A stretch of DNA of 64,000 bases, taken from positions 50,069,501-50,133,500 of the forward strand of contig JANCRA010000001.1 in assembly GCA_024362935.1 (NCBI GenBank), written 5' to 3'. The notes under the pieces are model-generated. The model saw only the letters and a list, made by a program, of their open reading frames with translations. It searched no databases and was not told where the DNA came from. This document shows, piece after piece, positions 38,167 to 51,300 of this stretch. This stretch comes from Setophaga petechia (taxonomy: Eukaryota; Chordata; Aves; Passeriformes; Parulidae). A program made the translations under genes and the position numbers. Position 1 is the first letter of the stretch, and every line of letters begins with the position of its first letter.

Positions 38167-40301
38167 AAAACCACAGAAACTACTTCTGGAGTTTCTCCTA
38201 AAAATGAATAGTTTGGTTCTTAGCTGTTTGCCACAAGGACTTAAATCCTGCAAGCTTCAATCAGAAGGCCCAGGTACCCTGCCATGCAGGAGGAAAAAAT
38301 GAACTGATCAAGAGATAAACTTTTTCTCCATGGAAACTAAGGTATAAATCCACACAACATTTTCTTTTACAACAGATTTTTTTTTTTTTAAAGTCTGCTG
38401 AAATGTGCTCCTAGCGCCACCCTGTTCCAGCTCCTTCCTGCTCCCTGCACTGCATCATTTAAATCACTGGCAGTAATTGCCACTGTAGCCAAGCCAGAAC
38501 TTGGCAAGGAGCAGAGGAAAAAGGAAGGGACCATAACCTTTTAGACCAGCTTTTTCAGAAGAGAAATCATGATGCTGCTATGTACCGGCAAATATAAAAC
38601 ACTTCTACTGCAAAACATCAGAAAGGTTGATGCAACTACTATGCTGATCGTAAAAAATATCAGCAACACTGACATGTTATATCTCTCTGTGGCAAGCCAA
38701 GGATCAACAGTGTTTGCCACCTCATGGACAAACAGTAAAATACAGACTGTGGGCATATTCATGGCTGGTAGCAACTGGAAGTGGGATTAGAGGCTTCCAG
38801 ATGAAAATTTGTTCTGTTCAGATGAACAGGATTTGTAGTCTTCCACAACAGCACTGAATATTGATTACAGCTACATGTACTTGGATCTAGCATTTTTAAA
38901 TCCCTTGCAAATAAGAGAAAAATTCTGTTTTCCTGAAAACACTTGCTAGTTTCAAAAGAAGAGGTAGAGTTAATAAGAAATAAGAAAAAAGGAGAGGGAC
39001 CATTATCTAGATTTCTAGATCAATGATGATTCTAATGTGCAATTTAAAGAGCACGTTCACTTGCATACAGCTCAACAGGAGTAAAAACCTATACCAATGC
39101 AAAAATTCATTTCAAATACTCAACACCCCAGCTCATCACAAACTATATTTTTCAGAGAAATGAATATGCATGATTACTGAATATCAGTATAGAGCACATG
39201 CTGTGAGTTCCTCTCCCTCCTGGTGCAACAATGCTTAGTAGCACCTTTTCTCTTTCAGTCTGATATATTTGTGAAGTGCCAATCAACTGGCCCCAGATTC
39301 CCTACCTTTGTCCAGAAAGTTCCAGAACCTGACCTGCTCCTCATTTCAGCCAGAGACTACATGGAAAGTGTATGTTCAATCTCTTGCTTTTCTTTCCAGT
39401 CTGTGGCTAGATTCTTTGAAAAATCCCACGATAAACAGGGAATCTCTGCCCTTTGTCTTAGAAGGGGTAGTAGCATTAACTAGTTGCTAGTGTAATTAAC
39501 TAGCATGCTACTTAAACTCCTAGATGAAACACAAAGGCTCAACCTGAGTCTTTAAAATGTCATTATCCAGAAAAGGATTAATTTGGAATAATTCGAAAGG
39601 GATTAGATTGACTTCAAATCCGAGGACAGTTGCAGAATAAGAATCCACAAGACATTTAACCACCTACCAATAAAGCACATTTTCTAGGAGACAAAATAGA
39701 TCCCTTCATTAGTCTCCACCTTACCTAGGCTTCTGCCCTCCAAAACGGTGCAAATGTGTAATTTGGTACAATATTTGAGTAGTATTTTGATTTGTATAAA
39801 AACTGGAGTAAGAGAATTGAGAGTGAGTGAATGTAAACTGAAAACTGTACTCTACGACGCAAATTAGCTGCAGTTACCAATTTATTCCTGCTTCTAAAAC
39901 TTCTTACTGAGTACAGTATTTTTATTTCTCATAATTCATGTTTTGGTTACTTCACTGTTTAAAAAGTGGAGTCTGGCTGGATACTGCCCCAGGCAGAGTA
40001 ATTGTACTTACCAAAGGTGGAATAAAAATATCCAATTTAGAGTGCAAACTGTCTCTGTCTATAATGTGTGTTAAAAAACTTAAATGACTCTCCGATCAAT
40101 AAAACTTAAACCAATTTTTAAATCAAACCTCTGCAGGTCTTTCAAACTAACATTTATATTTTGGCGGTCCACTGCACTTGGTTGCACAATTTTCTTCAGC
40201 AGGTTTCAGCACTTTGGAGATGGTTAGTGTGACAAGTATTGAGTACTCAAGAGATTGTGCTTTCAGCTCTTGCTCAGATTCAGATATGTGGAAGGCAGCA
40301 C

Positions 40302-40321
40302 TTTTTTTTTTTAAAAAAAAA
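40302..40321. repeat. T11-A9 run
   Basis: Eleven T followed directly by nine A. This forms a perfect poly(T)/poly(A) inverted repeat, a likely slippage site. Confidence 0.85.
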
Positions 40322-43300
40322 GATCCCTAGTAACTAATAAAGAAGCTCACCCCTTCCTGCTGAAATTGGTACTCTAGAATTATATTTATACCTTTCCTGC
40401 AGTATTTTTCATAGAGAACAATATATCATAACTCAGTGATCTTTCCTCCAATTTAAAAGCAAAAACAAAGACAAAATCATAGCTGGGCCAGGATCTTGCA
40501 TTTTAATGATAAAAAACCAAAACAAAACATAAAACAAGCCTACAAACCAAACACTCATGGGGAAACCCATCAAGAAGAAAGTCAAAACAAATCTAGAGAC
40601 CTCTTGACAAATTGAATAAAACACCTGCAAGCAAACTAGTCTGCAGACTTCTTCTAATGGAAACAGTATGTAGACAATTTCTCTTTTCCCCCTTATTTTA
40701 CACATTTAAGGCCACCTTAATGAGGTGGATACATTAACTGAAATAGAAACTCAAGTTCTGAGCACAGCCAAACTATTGGTTATTAATCTTAGTTTCCTTC
40801 TCATTTTTCCACTTTCTTTATATATCCTGAGAACCATCTCATTAGAAGACAAAATGAAGCCAGACTAGATATATGTGAATTAGTTCAGTTTCTGAGTACT
40901 TTTTCCTCTGAGAACAGAATCCAACAGATTAGCTGGATTTTGTGCCAATTGTATCTACGTTATTTACATTTTCAATGTAGTTGCCATCAATTCTACAAAT
41001 CACTTACTGCTCAAATACTAAAACATTTAGAAGTAATGAAACATACCAACACAATTACAATGACCAGTGGAAACGCCTCAAATTCCAGACCCATATTATA
41101 GAGGAAAAAACAAGTCTCCTTACCAGATTCTAAGCTCTGGACACATTTCCTAAAGCTGACTCTAAACCATATTTCTCATAAACTGCCCATCTCTCCTTCC
41201 ATTCCTCCTTTCCTCCTTCCCTGGGTTTTCTGCAACTTTCATGTCCCCAGTATCAACAGTATTAATGCTGTGTCCTCAAATCTACATCTCAGCTCTTGGT
41301 AATACTGATAATTCCCTTTTTTTCAGGCTTCACATACCTTACCCAGACTTAATGTTACTTTACTCTATCAGAAGGGCTGGGGTGGCAAGCCTCTCCTCAC
41401 TCCCCAGTGAAAGCTTTCTGAGATACTGCTCTTAGATTCTCTCTGGTGCAAAACCTATAACTGATCTGATTTAGATTCTAATTTCTTCAACTTTTTTTAT
41501 CAACTTCCTTGCCAAACATTCTGGCTTCCCTTCAGTTTCTTCCAGCACATATCTGCATCTTCCTGCAGCACTAATGTCTGCAGGGCTTTTTGCCACTCTA
41601 TTAGAGCTACTTATTATACTTTTTTTTTTCTTTTTCTCTCAATTGAATGTGACAAGTAGGAAAAAATCCCTTAAAAAAATAAGCATATTCATCACAAATT
41701 AATCTGAACAGCATTTTTTCCAAGAGAGTTGCCAGCAAAAGTGGAAAAAAGAAGATCATAGTCACAAGCCATCAGCCTGTACTGGAAGCAGAAATAACTG
41801 TCCCCCAACCCCATTTTGCAAAGAAACCCATATCAAGTGCTTTCTCAAGCACTGAAAAATATTATCCCAGGACTGGAGTACATGCTTCCTTTCTGTTTCT
41901 AAAACTCTCTGACACACTCTGCAGGTCAAAAGGCGTCATGTCATGGTGTTACAGTCTAAGTGGAACAGAGGAAAGCAGATCAGGATCTAAGGAAGGGAAT
42001 GCAGACTGCAAAGACTCTCTGAGTAGGGAAAAGAAATTAGTAATAATTTTAAAAAGTAAAATACAGGTACAGCTGCTACAATTCAAGAGCATGCTCTTCA
42101 AAGACCAAACATCTTGTTTGCATGGAATTTAAAGAGCTTTAAAAGTTTACCCAAATATGTTATTTTACTGCTAGGTTAGGACACTGACTTTCTTGGAGAA
42201 GCACTAGGATGGCAAGCAAGCCATAGGTCAGGCAAAAGGGATCAGTGTAGTATGGACATAGAGGCACTTGGAGGAGTACAACAATGTTTAACCAGAGGAA
42301 AGAGGAGAGGAGAGGACATTTTCCAACTGTGAAGGACAGTGACCACATTGTGGTGGCTCCTGCCAAAATGCTGACAGCAGCCACTGCAACCAACGACCCC
42401 TGCAGTTTACTGGTCTGCATAAAGATCAATTTCTTTAATCTCAGCAGATCTTCCCGCTGCTCCTCCACCCCTTTAGCTGGCTGTAGAGCATCAGAATTGA
42501 ACAGAGATGCTGTAACTGAAATGAGGAAGTCTCTCATTTTGCCAAGTATGCCACTGATGTCTGCTATCCCATGATCACACTGGCTGGGAGAGGAGGAAAC
42601 CCAAAGATGTGCAGTACAATGCTACTCACATTTAAAGGTTTGCATAACTGCAGAGTGAGCAAAGATGGTGAATCAAACTCTAGCACAGACTGAAGCTTAC
42701 ACTGAACTGAAGAAAACGATGAATTTAACCAGGTGCACAGGGGGAGGGGAAGTAAACCTCATGAAGCAGCCACAACACTCAAATTAATTTTAAACATTTC
42801 TGCGGAATAACTTCTGCATGTAATTTCCAAAGCTAGTTAGCACATTGTAGGTGCTGCTAGAGTAAATATGTACTCTCACATGTAGGTGTGAATTTTATGG
42901 CTACAGGCTATACCACTGAACCTGCCACTGCTGCTTTCTTGAGAGGAGCTTTCAACTGTGACACCTGGCTCCCTGTCTATAAATGTTCTCTTCAAATAAA
43001 TGATGTTTGTTCTACATCTCAACAGGGGAGACTCCCCAGAAACAGGGAACAAAGAAGTAAAACTCTTTTCAATTTCTTTAGCAGAAGAGGAAAAAATTTT
43101 CTATAGTTTTACCTTATACTTTTAGTTCACCCTGAAAAGCAAATTCTGCTACAAGTAGCAGAGCTGCTTAAAACATAGGAGCCTTTAAACGGGATAATCA
43201 AGTTGCACACACATGAGTGGCACCCATGGATTCACAACTACTGATTCTAATTTCAGAAGTACCAATTTCCAAATTACCAGTTGATATACACAATTTATAA

Positions 43301-43568
43301 ACATCCATTTTGGCAGCATGTTTTCTAGATGTGAGAATTGCTTTTTACATCAAAAAAATCTTGATGATATCTGCTAAACACTATGATTTCAGCCAAGATA
43401 TCAGGTAAGAAAAGTGGTATAAAAAAGGCAGGTACAGGTACTCTTGTGCTTCAGGTTTCTTTGTTAAAACTATTTTCCATAAATATAATTTGTCCAGAAA
43501 GGAAACTTTGGCTATGATGCATCATTTATAATTTCAGAGGTAATTTTATTGCAGGAGAATCTTGGATT

Positions 43569-43583
43569 AAAAAAAAAAAAAAA
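43569..43583. repeat. Poly(A) run of 15
   Basis: Uninterrupted run of 15 A after GGATT. No retroposon body is recognised upstream. Confidence 0.85.
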
Positions 43584-44800
43584 GTGATATAATGGAAAGT
43601 TTGATTCAGGCCTCACTCAATATTGGAATAGTTACTGCTGCATTATGATCTAGAGATGGATGACTGGATAAAGAACTACAAAAAATGCAAAAGGGCCTTA
43701 CAGGAAGCCAGCCAAACACTGATGCAGAAATAAAAATACCTAAATCTTGCTGAATTACTTGAAAGGACAGAAAGCTTAACATTATGGAAGCACAATAAAT
43801 CTGAATAACAAAGATATATTAAATTACTGTCAAGTTATTTTGGTTTAATTCTTTCTCCAATACTGACAGTTTTGTGAGGTATTTATAATAAAATCACTTT
43901 TAAAAAAGTTATTCAATTTGAAACAACAGATCACATTTAAATCTTGTAGTAATATTTCTTCTTCCCTCCAAGTCCATCATGTCTATATTTTATGAATATT
44001 TATGCAACAAAAATGTCTTTTTTTTCTGAAGAAGAGAAGGGAGCTTTTAGCAATTAAATGGTATAACAACTAAAACAAATACTTCCACAGAAGCTTTTCA
44101 GGGTATCATATTTATTATATATTATGCTGCTAGCCTAATTAGACTAATTTGTTAAGCTGACAATTATTTAAGCTGGGATGAGCTAAACAATTTGGTCATT
44201 ATATTCTTTAATAAAGATGCCTTTTTTTTCTGTTCTCTTGCAGACAAATCCCTACAAAAACAAGTAAGCAGCTGGTAGCCAAAAGCTACCTTGTGCTACA
44301 CAATTGTTTACACCAAACAACTAGGAAATATAATGCAAACAGTATTTCAAGCACTCACATTCCTACACAAGAGTTACACATAAAGCCATGATTAATTTTT
44401 ACAAGAACTATTGTTTCTAACCACAGAGTTTTTTAATCACTAACCTATGCAGCAGTAAACTTGCCAAGGCAGTACAACCCTAATTTTGGAAGCACTTTCC
44501 CGACCTTTAGTCATGCTGTCCTATCCCAAAACTCACAGATGCTGAGGAAATTTCATGCTTACCTGACTAAGATGGGTTGACAAATACCATAGTTCCACCC
44601 TTTATTATCCATAAAGAACTTTGCAAACACTACTGTGTCTTCAAACACACTAATCTCTAGGCACAGAAAAATCACAACTATAATGCTGGTCACAAATTGT
44701 TACCTGTAAAAAATTTTCAAATTTGGCAGGGAAAATAAGAATAAAATTAGGGAGCAATGTCTTCTTTTGATTATTTAATAGCCAAGCACGAAGGGGTGTG

Positions 44801-46650
44801 TAATTTAGCAGGGCCATAGTTACATAAGCAATACATTTGAACACACATCCAATTCAAAACCCCCACCCTCTGGGAATCTGTGCCCTAGTTTCCCGGTAGC
44901 CTACAGCACATGCCAAATTTGAAATGGAAATATTTCCCTAATCAGCTAAATCTGGGTCAAAATGTCAACTCGGCTTAGGTCCAAGTCATTGCCACTCATG
45001 ATCTCTGGAACAGCCATAATGAATATTTGTGCAGCATGAGGGACTCCAGACGCTACCGTGGGGCACAGCCTCCTAACAACTGCCTCAAAGGGAAAAGTAG
45101 ACACACACTTTGGTACACTTCTTCAGGAAACTGAGCATCAGGAAAGACACACTGCACTTGTCTCCACTTGCCCTTGTGCCCTCTGCACAATAGCTCCCGT
45201 TCTGTAAAAAGACACTTTGCAATCATGACTCCTGTTGGGATGCAGCTAATCCTCACAGAACCACTTTTGCATTGGAACCACGGCAAATTGAAGGCACTGA
45301 TTTTTTAGCCATTCAAATAAGCTACCTTAACTAAGATACACAATGTTTTCAGGTAAAAGACCACTTGCAAGAAGAGTCAGACACACAACACTTTAAAAAG
45401 AATTGTTCAACCTTACAGAAGAGGAGGATGGTTATGCCAGTTAAACTCAGGGGTTAAGCAGGTGGGTCTCTCATTGGCATATCCAGAGCTCCAAACCATC
45501 CATAGTCAGTGGGTATTCGTATTTTGCAGACTAAGATAGCAAAGACATTATTAGTTGTTCATGTTCACTTATATAGTATTAAAAAATAAAAAAAAAAATT
45601 ACACAAGAAACCAAGGCTTTCACTCTGCAAACTGCCAAAATAGATGGTGATTTATTAATTACTGAGTAAAACTTTGCCCATGCAACTACTGTCTTCAGCA
45701 AGTTATACCGAGCAAGAGGACAAAACTAAAGTCAACTCTTAAAGGTCGCCCACCATCTCACTTTACCAAGTTTGAGCAATCTACACCAGCAGCATGCCTA
45801 GGTCTTTGTTGTGACACTTCCCTTCCTTTAAATCACTAATGCACAACCTCAACAATGCTTTTAGGCAATTTTTCTACTCTGTGAAAGAGTTACATATATT
45901 TGATCTCTATGCATACAAGCACATCCATGTAAATACACGTTAGAAAAACTTTTTAATTTGTCCAAAATTGCCCTCCCTTTTTTGCAAACAGTCCTGCTTC
46001 TGATGCAATTGGCCCATTAGCCAACAAAATGCACATCTACTATAGTAAAAGTGCATTACTTGATTGTATTGGACTGCACCATTACATAGTCTGCAATTAA
46101 GACACTTTAAGCCCTAGAAAGCTATGCCCTTCACCAAAACCTGATGTTTTTGCACGTGATAGATTTTGTGGGAAGTTCTCTTTTGTGGGGGCAATATCTT
46201 TTACACCTGAGGCAATGCCTAACCTGATGCTGAGAGCAGCAAGCAGCTCTCCTCAGCTACAAAGAGTATTGCTTCAGGGGTTAATCACCGGGGATTGTTT
46301 GAACAGAGGGACATCTGGCACACCGCCCCACAGAGACCAAACAAATCATTTCTAATCTTCCTTTACTCTATCAGGGCCTGGGTCTCATCCAGTGCTAATT
46401 TGCAATTTTACTGTGCATTCCATCATTTTTACAATGCCATGTAGTTAAAATACACAGCTTTACATTTATTCCAGCAGAGCTGTAAACTGACAAAGGAAAG
46501 TTTATTTTTCTAAAGAACACTCACCTAGTACTGTTATTGTTTTTAGGAATACATCTGTGCTATTTTTCAGAGCTACTGAATTGTGCAAAACCAAGAGTGT
46601 GAAGAATAAACAGAGCAAAATGTGGTAACACAAAATGTATGTTATTTGAG
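44801..46650. other. Noncoding segment, candidate conserved regulatory DNA (unproven)
   Basis: No gene is recognised. Several blocks have balanced, non-repetitive composition unlike the surrounding low-complexity DNA. Those at about 44870-45060, 45960-46160 and 46190-46450 include CAATTGGCCCATTAGCC, TAATTA-like and GGGGATTGTTTGAAC motifs. Such composition is typical of conserved noncoding elements, but single-sequence inspection cannot show conservation. A 77-codon minus-strand frame at 45053-45286 is not convincing as a gene. Confidence 0.25.
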
Positions 46651-46861
46651 ATAATAGAAAGGGTGAAATGAAAAATGATACTCTTAGAAGTACCAGTTCT
46701 ATAAAAATTTCAAACCATCAATTTTACATAGCAAAATGAAAAAAGCAGCTCTACAAGCAAGGCAATTACTTCCTTCTCTTTGTACTAAATGCAGAAGAAA
46801 TGGAATTAAACAGAAACCTTGTTTTTTCACTGTGAACATAAAAGCTTAATTTTCATATATG

Positions 46862-46880
46862 AAAAGACTTCAAGTCTTTT
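46862..46880. repeat. 19-bp inverted repeat
   Basis: AAAAGACTT and AAGTCTTTT flank a single central C, giving two exact 9-bp reverse-complementary arms. It is followed by a T/C run. No gene context gives it a role. Confidence 0.8.
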
Positions 46881-47598
46881 TTCCCCCCTTTAATTATTTT
46901 TTAATAATGCTACATTTGCTTTTCATCTGAATCCCACCAAAGGGCCACTGTGGTGGAGATAAACAGGTGAAGCTTTGTCTAGGATAAAATCCATTAAATT
47001 TCATTTTAAAGATGAAGAGGTAGAAAGAAAATAAAATCCTCATAGAACTGTATCACAAGGCATCTGTGTCCAGCAGGGTAGGAAATATGACTGCATCACC
47101 CAGCTGTGCTAAGCAGAGTACCATAAACCAATTTGAGATTCTATCTCCTGGTTTCATCTGTTAGCATATGTCCTGTTTTCAGGGAATAACCTAATACAAT
47201 AAAATTTAGAGGTAATAAACTGTAAAAGTCTTTGAACAGTTAACAGTCTTTGTTAACTATATTCACATATATTCAGGGCCTCTTTTATCATGGAGCAATA
47301 CTGCTGCTCTACAACCGGACTTGGGAGGTGATGGAGAAGCAGGCTGAGGGCTTTTATTACTGAACTGCTAAGCTGTGGCAGTGCCATCATTCAGCAAAGC
47401 AAACTCCCCAGCCTTTCTGACATTTTCATATTTTTAATCCCAAATCAAACAGGAATGAGCCAGGACACTTGAAATATAAAATACAGTTTACATGTCAACT
47501 CTAAACTCATTTTGTCTGCTGGCACGAGAGCCCATTTCACTAGAAGAAGTGATGATGGTGACAAATACCATGATACTGAAAACTTTATGTCTGGGGGG

Positions 47599-47611
47599 AA
47601 AAAAAAAAAAA
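47599..47611. repeat. Poly(A) run of 13
   Basis: Thirteen A directly after a run of six G. Confidence 0.85.
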
Positions 47612-48267
47612 TCCACAGACTAAAGTATTCAGTAATTCTTAATTAATTCTCAGGAGAAAGCGTAACTGGCCTTTGTATCGTCACAGTAACAATATAAAAG
47701 TGAGCTGATCCATGGCCAGCCCAATGTTCACCCTGAAGGGCCCTAAACATTAAGAGTTAGTTATGGAAATGTTACTGAACACAATTCAAGTCATTATTTC
47801 TTCATACTTTAAGCTGAGGAGACTGAACAGAAGCTATAATAACGTGGTACTAAGATTCCAAAGGGGAAAAGATGAATGACATTTCCGGAGCAACATCATG
47901 GCTTCTGTATATTTAATGATACACAATACAGAATCTGCTAACATTTACCAAGAAAGTAATACATTAAGCAGAAAATTGGTCAAGTTAATAATAGTAAGAG
48001 TTTGTAATTTAACCTTTGAAACTTTTACAGAAAGGCATTTTTATACAAATAAATACCCACACACATGTATAGCTGAATGGGCCCATACATAATGCTAAGC
48101 CATACCAGTACTTGTCAGGGAAGCTAAAACACACATTATCATTTCTGTGTAATTGTCTGCAAGAAGAAACAATTTACAACAGAATATTTACATTTCTATG
48201 GCTGTAAATATACAGCTTAAATAATAACATAGGGATGTATGCAGGCAATTTTTTTTTGTCTATGCAA

Positions 48268-48304
48268 TTATTTTTATATTATTTTATATTATTTTTATAT
48301 ATGT
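48268..48304. repeat. TTATAT-rich minisatellite-like tract
   Basis: Three imperfect copies of an 11-12 bp unit of the form ATTATTTTTAT. It is strongly A/T and probably arose by slippage. Confidence 0.65.
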
Positions 48305-51300
48305 GTACATACTATAGGACTACAAATATATACATATGTAGGCATTAAAAATATATAAACAAAGACAATGTGTATTTATATTTTACTGCTGTATTTAAGT
48401 GGGCTGGATCTCAGATAATGTAAACTACTTCTCACAAAAGAAATTGTATTTGCAAATTTTGGCACACTTAAACAAGTGACAGTTTATCTTCAAATTTTCA
48501 ACCATTTAAAAATATGATTTCTAAAAATGTGTAACCTAGCTGAACATCATTATGACCTGAAAGTTCTCGAGCAGAATCATTTCAGTTTCTAGAACTAGTA
48601 ACATCTTGGTTAATAAGCTTCATTAATGTGGGGTCACTTAATTTTGAATTGGAGCAGGTTGTGGAAGAAAAAGTCAGGTCTGTGGCACAGAGATGTTTCA
48701 TTCATCCTGCCTTACAAATGTAAAGATTCAGCCATTCCTGCTACATTCCAAATAATCTTATGCATCAGATACATAAATATTTAAATACTTTACACTATTG
48801 AAAGATATAATAACATTTATATTGACTATTAAAACATATAGATAGACTTGGGAGAAATAATGTTAATTAACTGCATTTTTAAGACTGTAGATCCTCATCT
48901 TGAAAAAAAAATTCATTTCCTGGAATTTCCTAAGCACCTTCAAAGAATATGAAATTATATTTGCAGTCTGCATTCCCTCTAATACAACCAGCCTTCTAGC
49001 TAAGTCACAGCAGGTGTGACTTCGACCCATTTAACAGCTGATCTTTACAATTTCTACCAGAGATACAAAAGCCCTGGAAAACACAGAATTAAAAGGCTTT
49101 CCAACTACAAGCAGGATTTTGTCTTCTAAGAAGATGCAGATTTTTATTATCTGGAGAAGAGCCCTACACACAATAGACAGAAACCTTATTCTGGGCACCA
49201 CGTGCTGGCCATCAAGCTTGGCATTTCATTTGCAGTCAATGTTACATAGACTGGAAAAGACCAGTTCACAACCTCTAGAAGTGGTTTGTGATGTTGCCAT
49301 AGAGGTTGAGATATAAGTACAACTGAACCAATTTGTTCTTTAACAGAACCCATTTATGCTTAAACAACTCAAATTGTGCTACTGGAAACACACTGTTATA
49401 GATGTCATAATCAAAGCAAACAGGCACTTACTCTGAAAGTATATGCAATAATCCCTGATCAGACCCCCTCACATCTTAACAACATCAAGCAAAAGAACTT
49501 GAAAATGTAAACATTACTTGACACTCTTTGCTAAAAACCAGAATAATGATAGCACATAAACCCAGTATTAATTTACAAAGCAACACTAAGATGAACTTTA
49601 TATAATCAATGGACCTTATGGTATCACACAGATCATGTAAATAGATTTACTAACAGCTGGAGAGATTATTATTTTGAAAATGATCACTCAGTGCTTTATT
49701 GTTTTGGAAGTGAAGTATTTGCTTTTTTATTTCTGAAAGACAGTGTGTTTCAAATATGCCATTTTTAACATCAGGTTTTAAAAATTTGCTAAAAGCCAAA
49801 TAACACATATATATAAAATATTGAATTGCTTGCAATGTCTGTTTTGAAACTTTAACTTCAATACATGGTATAAAAATAGTTTTATAGTGTGATTATTTTC
49901 AATGTTCAGATTCTTTGTGAATTTCCCATCTTCCACTAGAACCAGATGATAATGTCACCTCTGCGACCTCTGTTCTTCAGTCATCTTTTTTATGCTTCAT
50001 CTTTAAGCATCACTGTTAGAGTATCCCAAATAAGACAATAATAATGATTTACAGGTTCAATAGAATTTTCTGTATTTATCCTTTACCCTGATCTCTTCTG
50101 AAAAAGGGTAGGAGGAATTTATACATTATTCCAGATCTTTCCTCTCAGTGTCTCAATTCCAAGTCCCTGTACAGGTAGCAGAAAGAGCTAAACGCCAAAT
50201 TCATGTGATGGAGGTGGAAGGCAAAGGGATATCAAAAATATTCAGAATTATCATAGGAAAAGCAGACAAACAAATGCTATTTCTCATAACACTCTGAATG
50301 GCAAGTGTAAACTTAGTGGCAACACAAAAATTTAAATTTGGTAGAGAAAATGAAATAATTAGCTCATGAAATATTACTTGCTTCCTGGTCTTCAAAAATG
50401 ACACTGTAAATCATCAGAGGGTGTTTACACTATAAATACACTAACTATGCCAAGATACGACAATGGCACGAGTAGTAGGCAGTAGTAGGTTGCGAGAAAA
50501 GCATAAAATGCATTTATTAATAAACTATTGAAGCTCCTTCTGTGGAATAAAGGCATTTGCCAAATCTACTAATGCTACCCAGGAACAATTTTCTAATTTC
50601 TAGATGCTGAAAAAGGCCTTCTGAAACCACAGAGAAGGTACATCACACAGGCAGCAGATACATCAACTACCTCTGACCAATTCCAGGAGATTCCCAGTGC
50701 TGGCATGACATGCAAATAAGTAGCAAAGAATAACCACTAAAGAGGTACCAAATCAGTCTGAAAAACCCTAAAGAAGTTTAATGCTTACTCCAGGACCATA
50801 CTTTGAAAGGGTAAAATTTCTGGGGAGACCAAACAGTTTCATATCACTCTTGAGAAAACACTTTAAAGCATATTTGCTAAGAGAAAATCAGCATCCTGGA
50901 TTCTGAGAAAAACCATATCACCAAAACAACAATAAACAGGCTAACAAATCAGCTAGAAAAGTTATTCTGGCTGAAGAATATTCTGATACGAGGTGTTCTC
51001 TGATATAACCCCACTTGCAACCTTGACTTGTACTTTTTATTATAAACTAAGAAGACTGATTAAGCATTTCTTCCTTCAAGCTTGTATACCTTTAAAACTT
51101 TCATGTGTATCTCCATCCAAAACTATAGTTCTGTCTTTGAACTGCATCCATTCTAACAGAAAATGGGCTTTCCAGGCTGAGCATGTTTAAGAATTACTTG
51201 AAATGCTGGCTTTTCCTTTTATTTTCTGTGGCACATCTGTGTGGACTGAAATGGGATTTAGACTGCTTAATCAATAACAGGTTATGAAACACATCACTGG

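Larger units (their letters stand above)
37646..44800. other. Noncoding AT-rich DNA, no recognised gene
   Basis: It contains a perfect (AT)n run at 38154-38166, a T11A9 run at 40302-40321, and a 15-A run at 43569-43583. A GC-richer patch at about 42160-42580 has open frames on both strands (125 codons minus, 96 codons plus) with no recognised family. A clustered set of TAGC/CTAG inverted repeats lies at about 39467-39511. Confidence 0.6.

Noticed and set aside
49090..49320. Possible CR1-like piece containing GGAAAAGACC and CAACCTCTAGAAG
   Set aside because: The words are in the wrong order for a CR1 3' UTR and there are no terminal octamers.
50470..50495. GTAGTAGGTTG, resembling the core of let-7 microRNA
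   Set aside because: The seed part is missing (preceding bases are GCA, not TGAG), and no complementary arm lies within hairpin distance.
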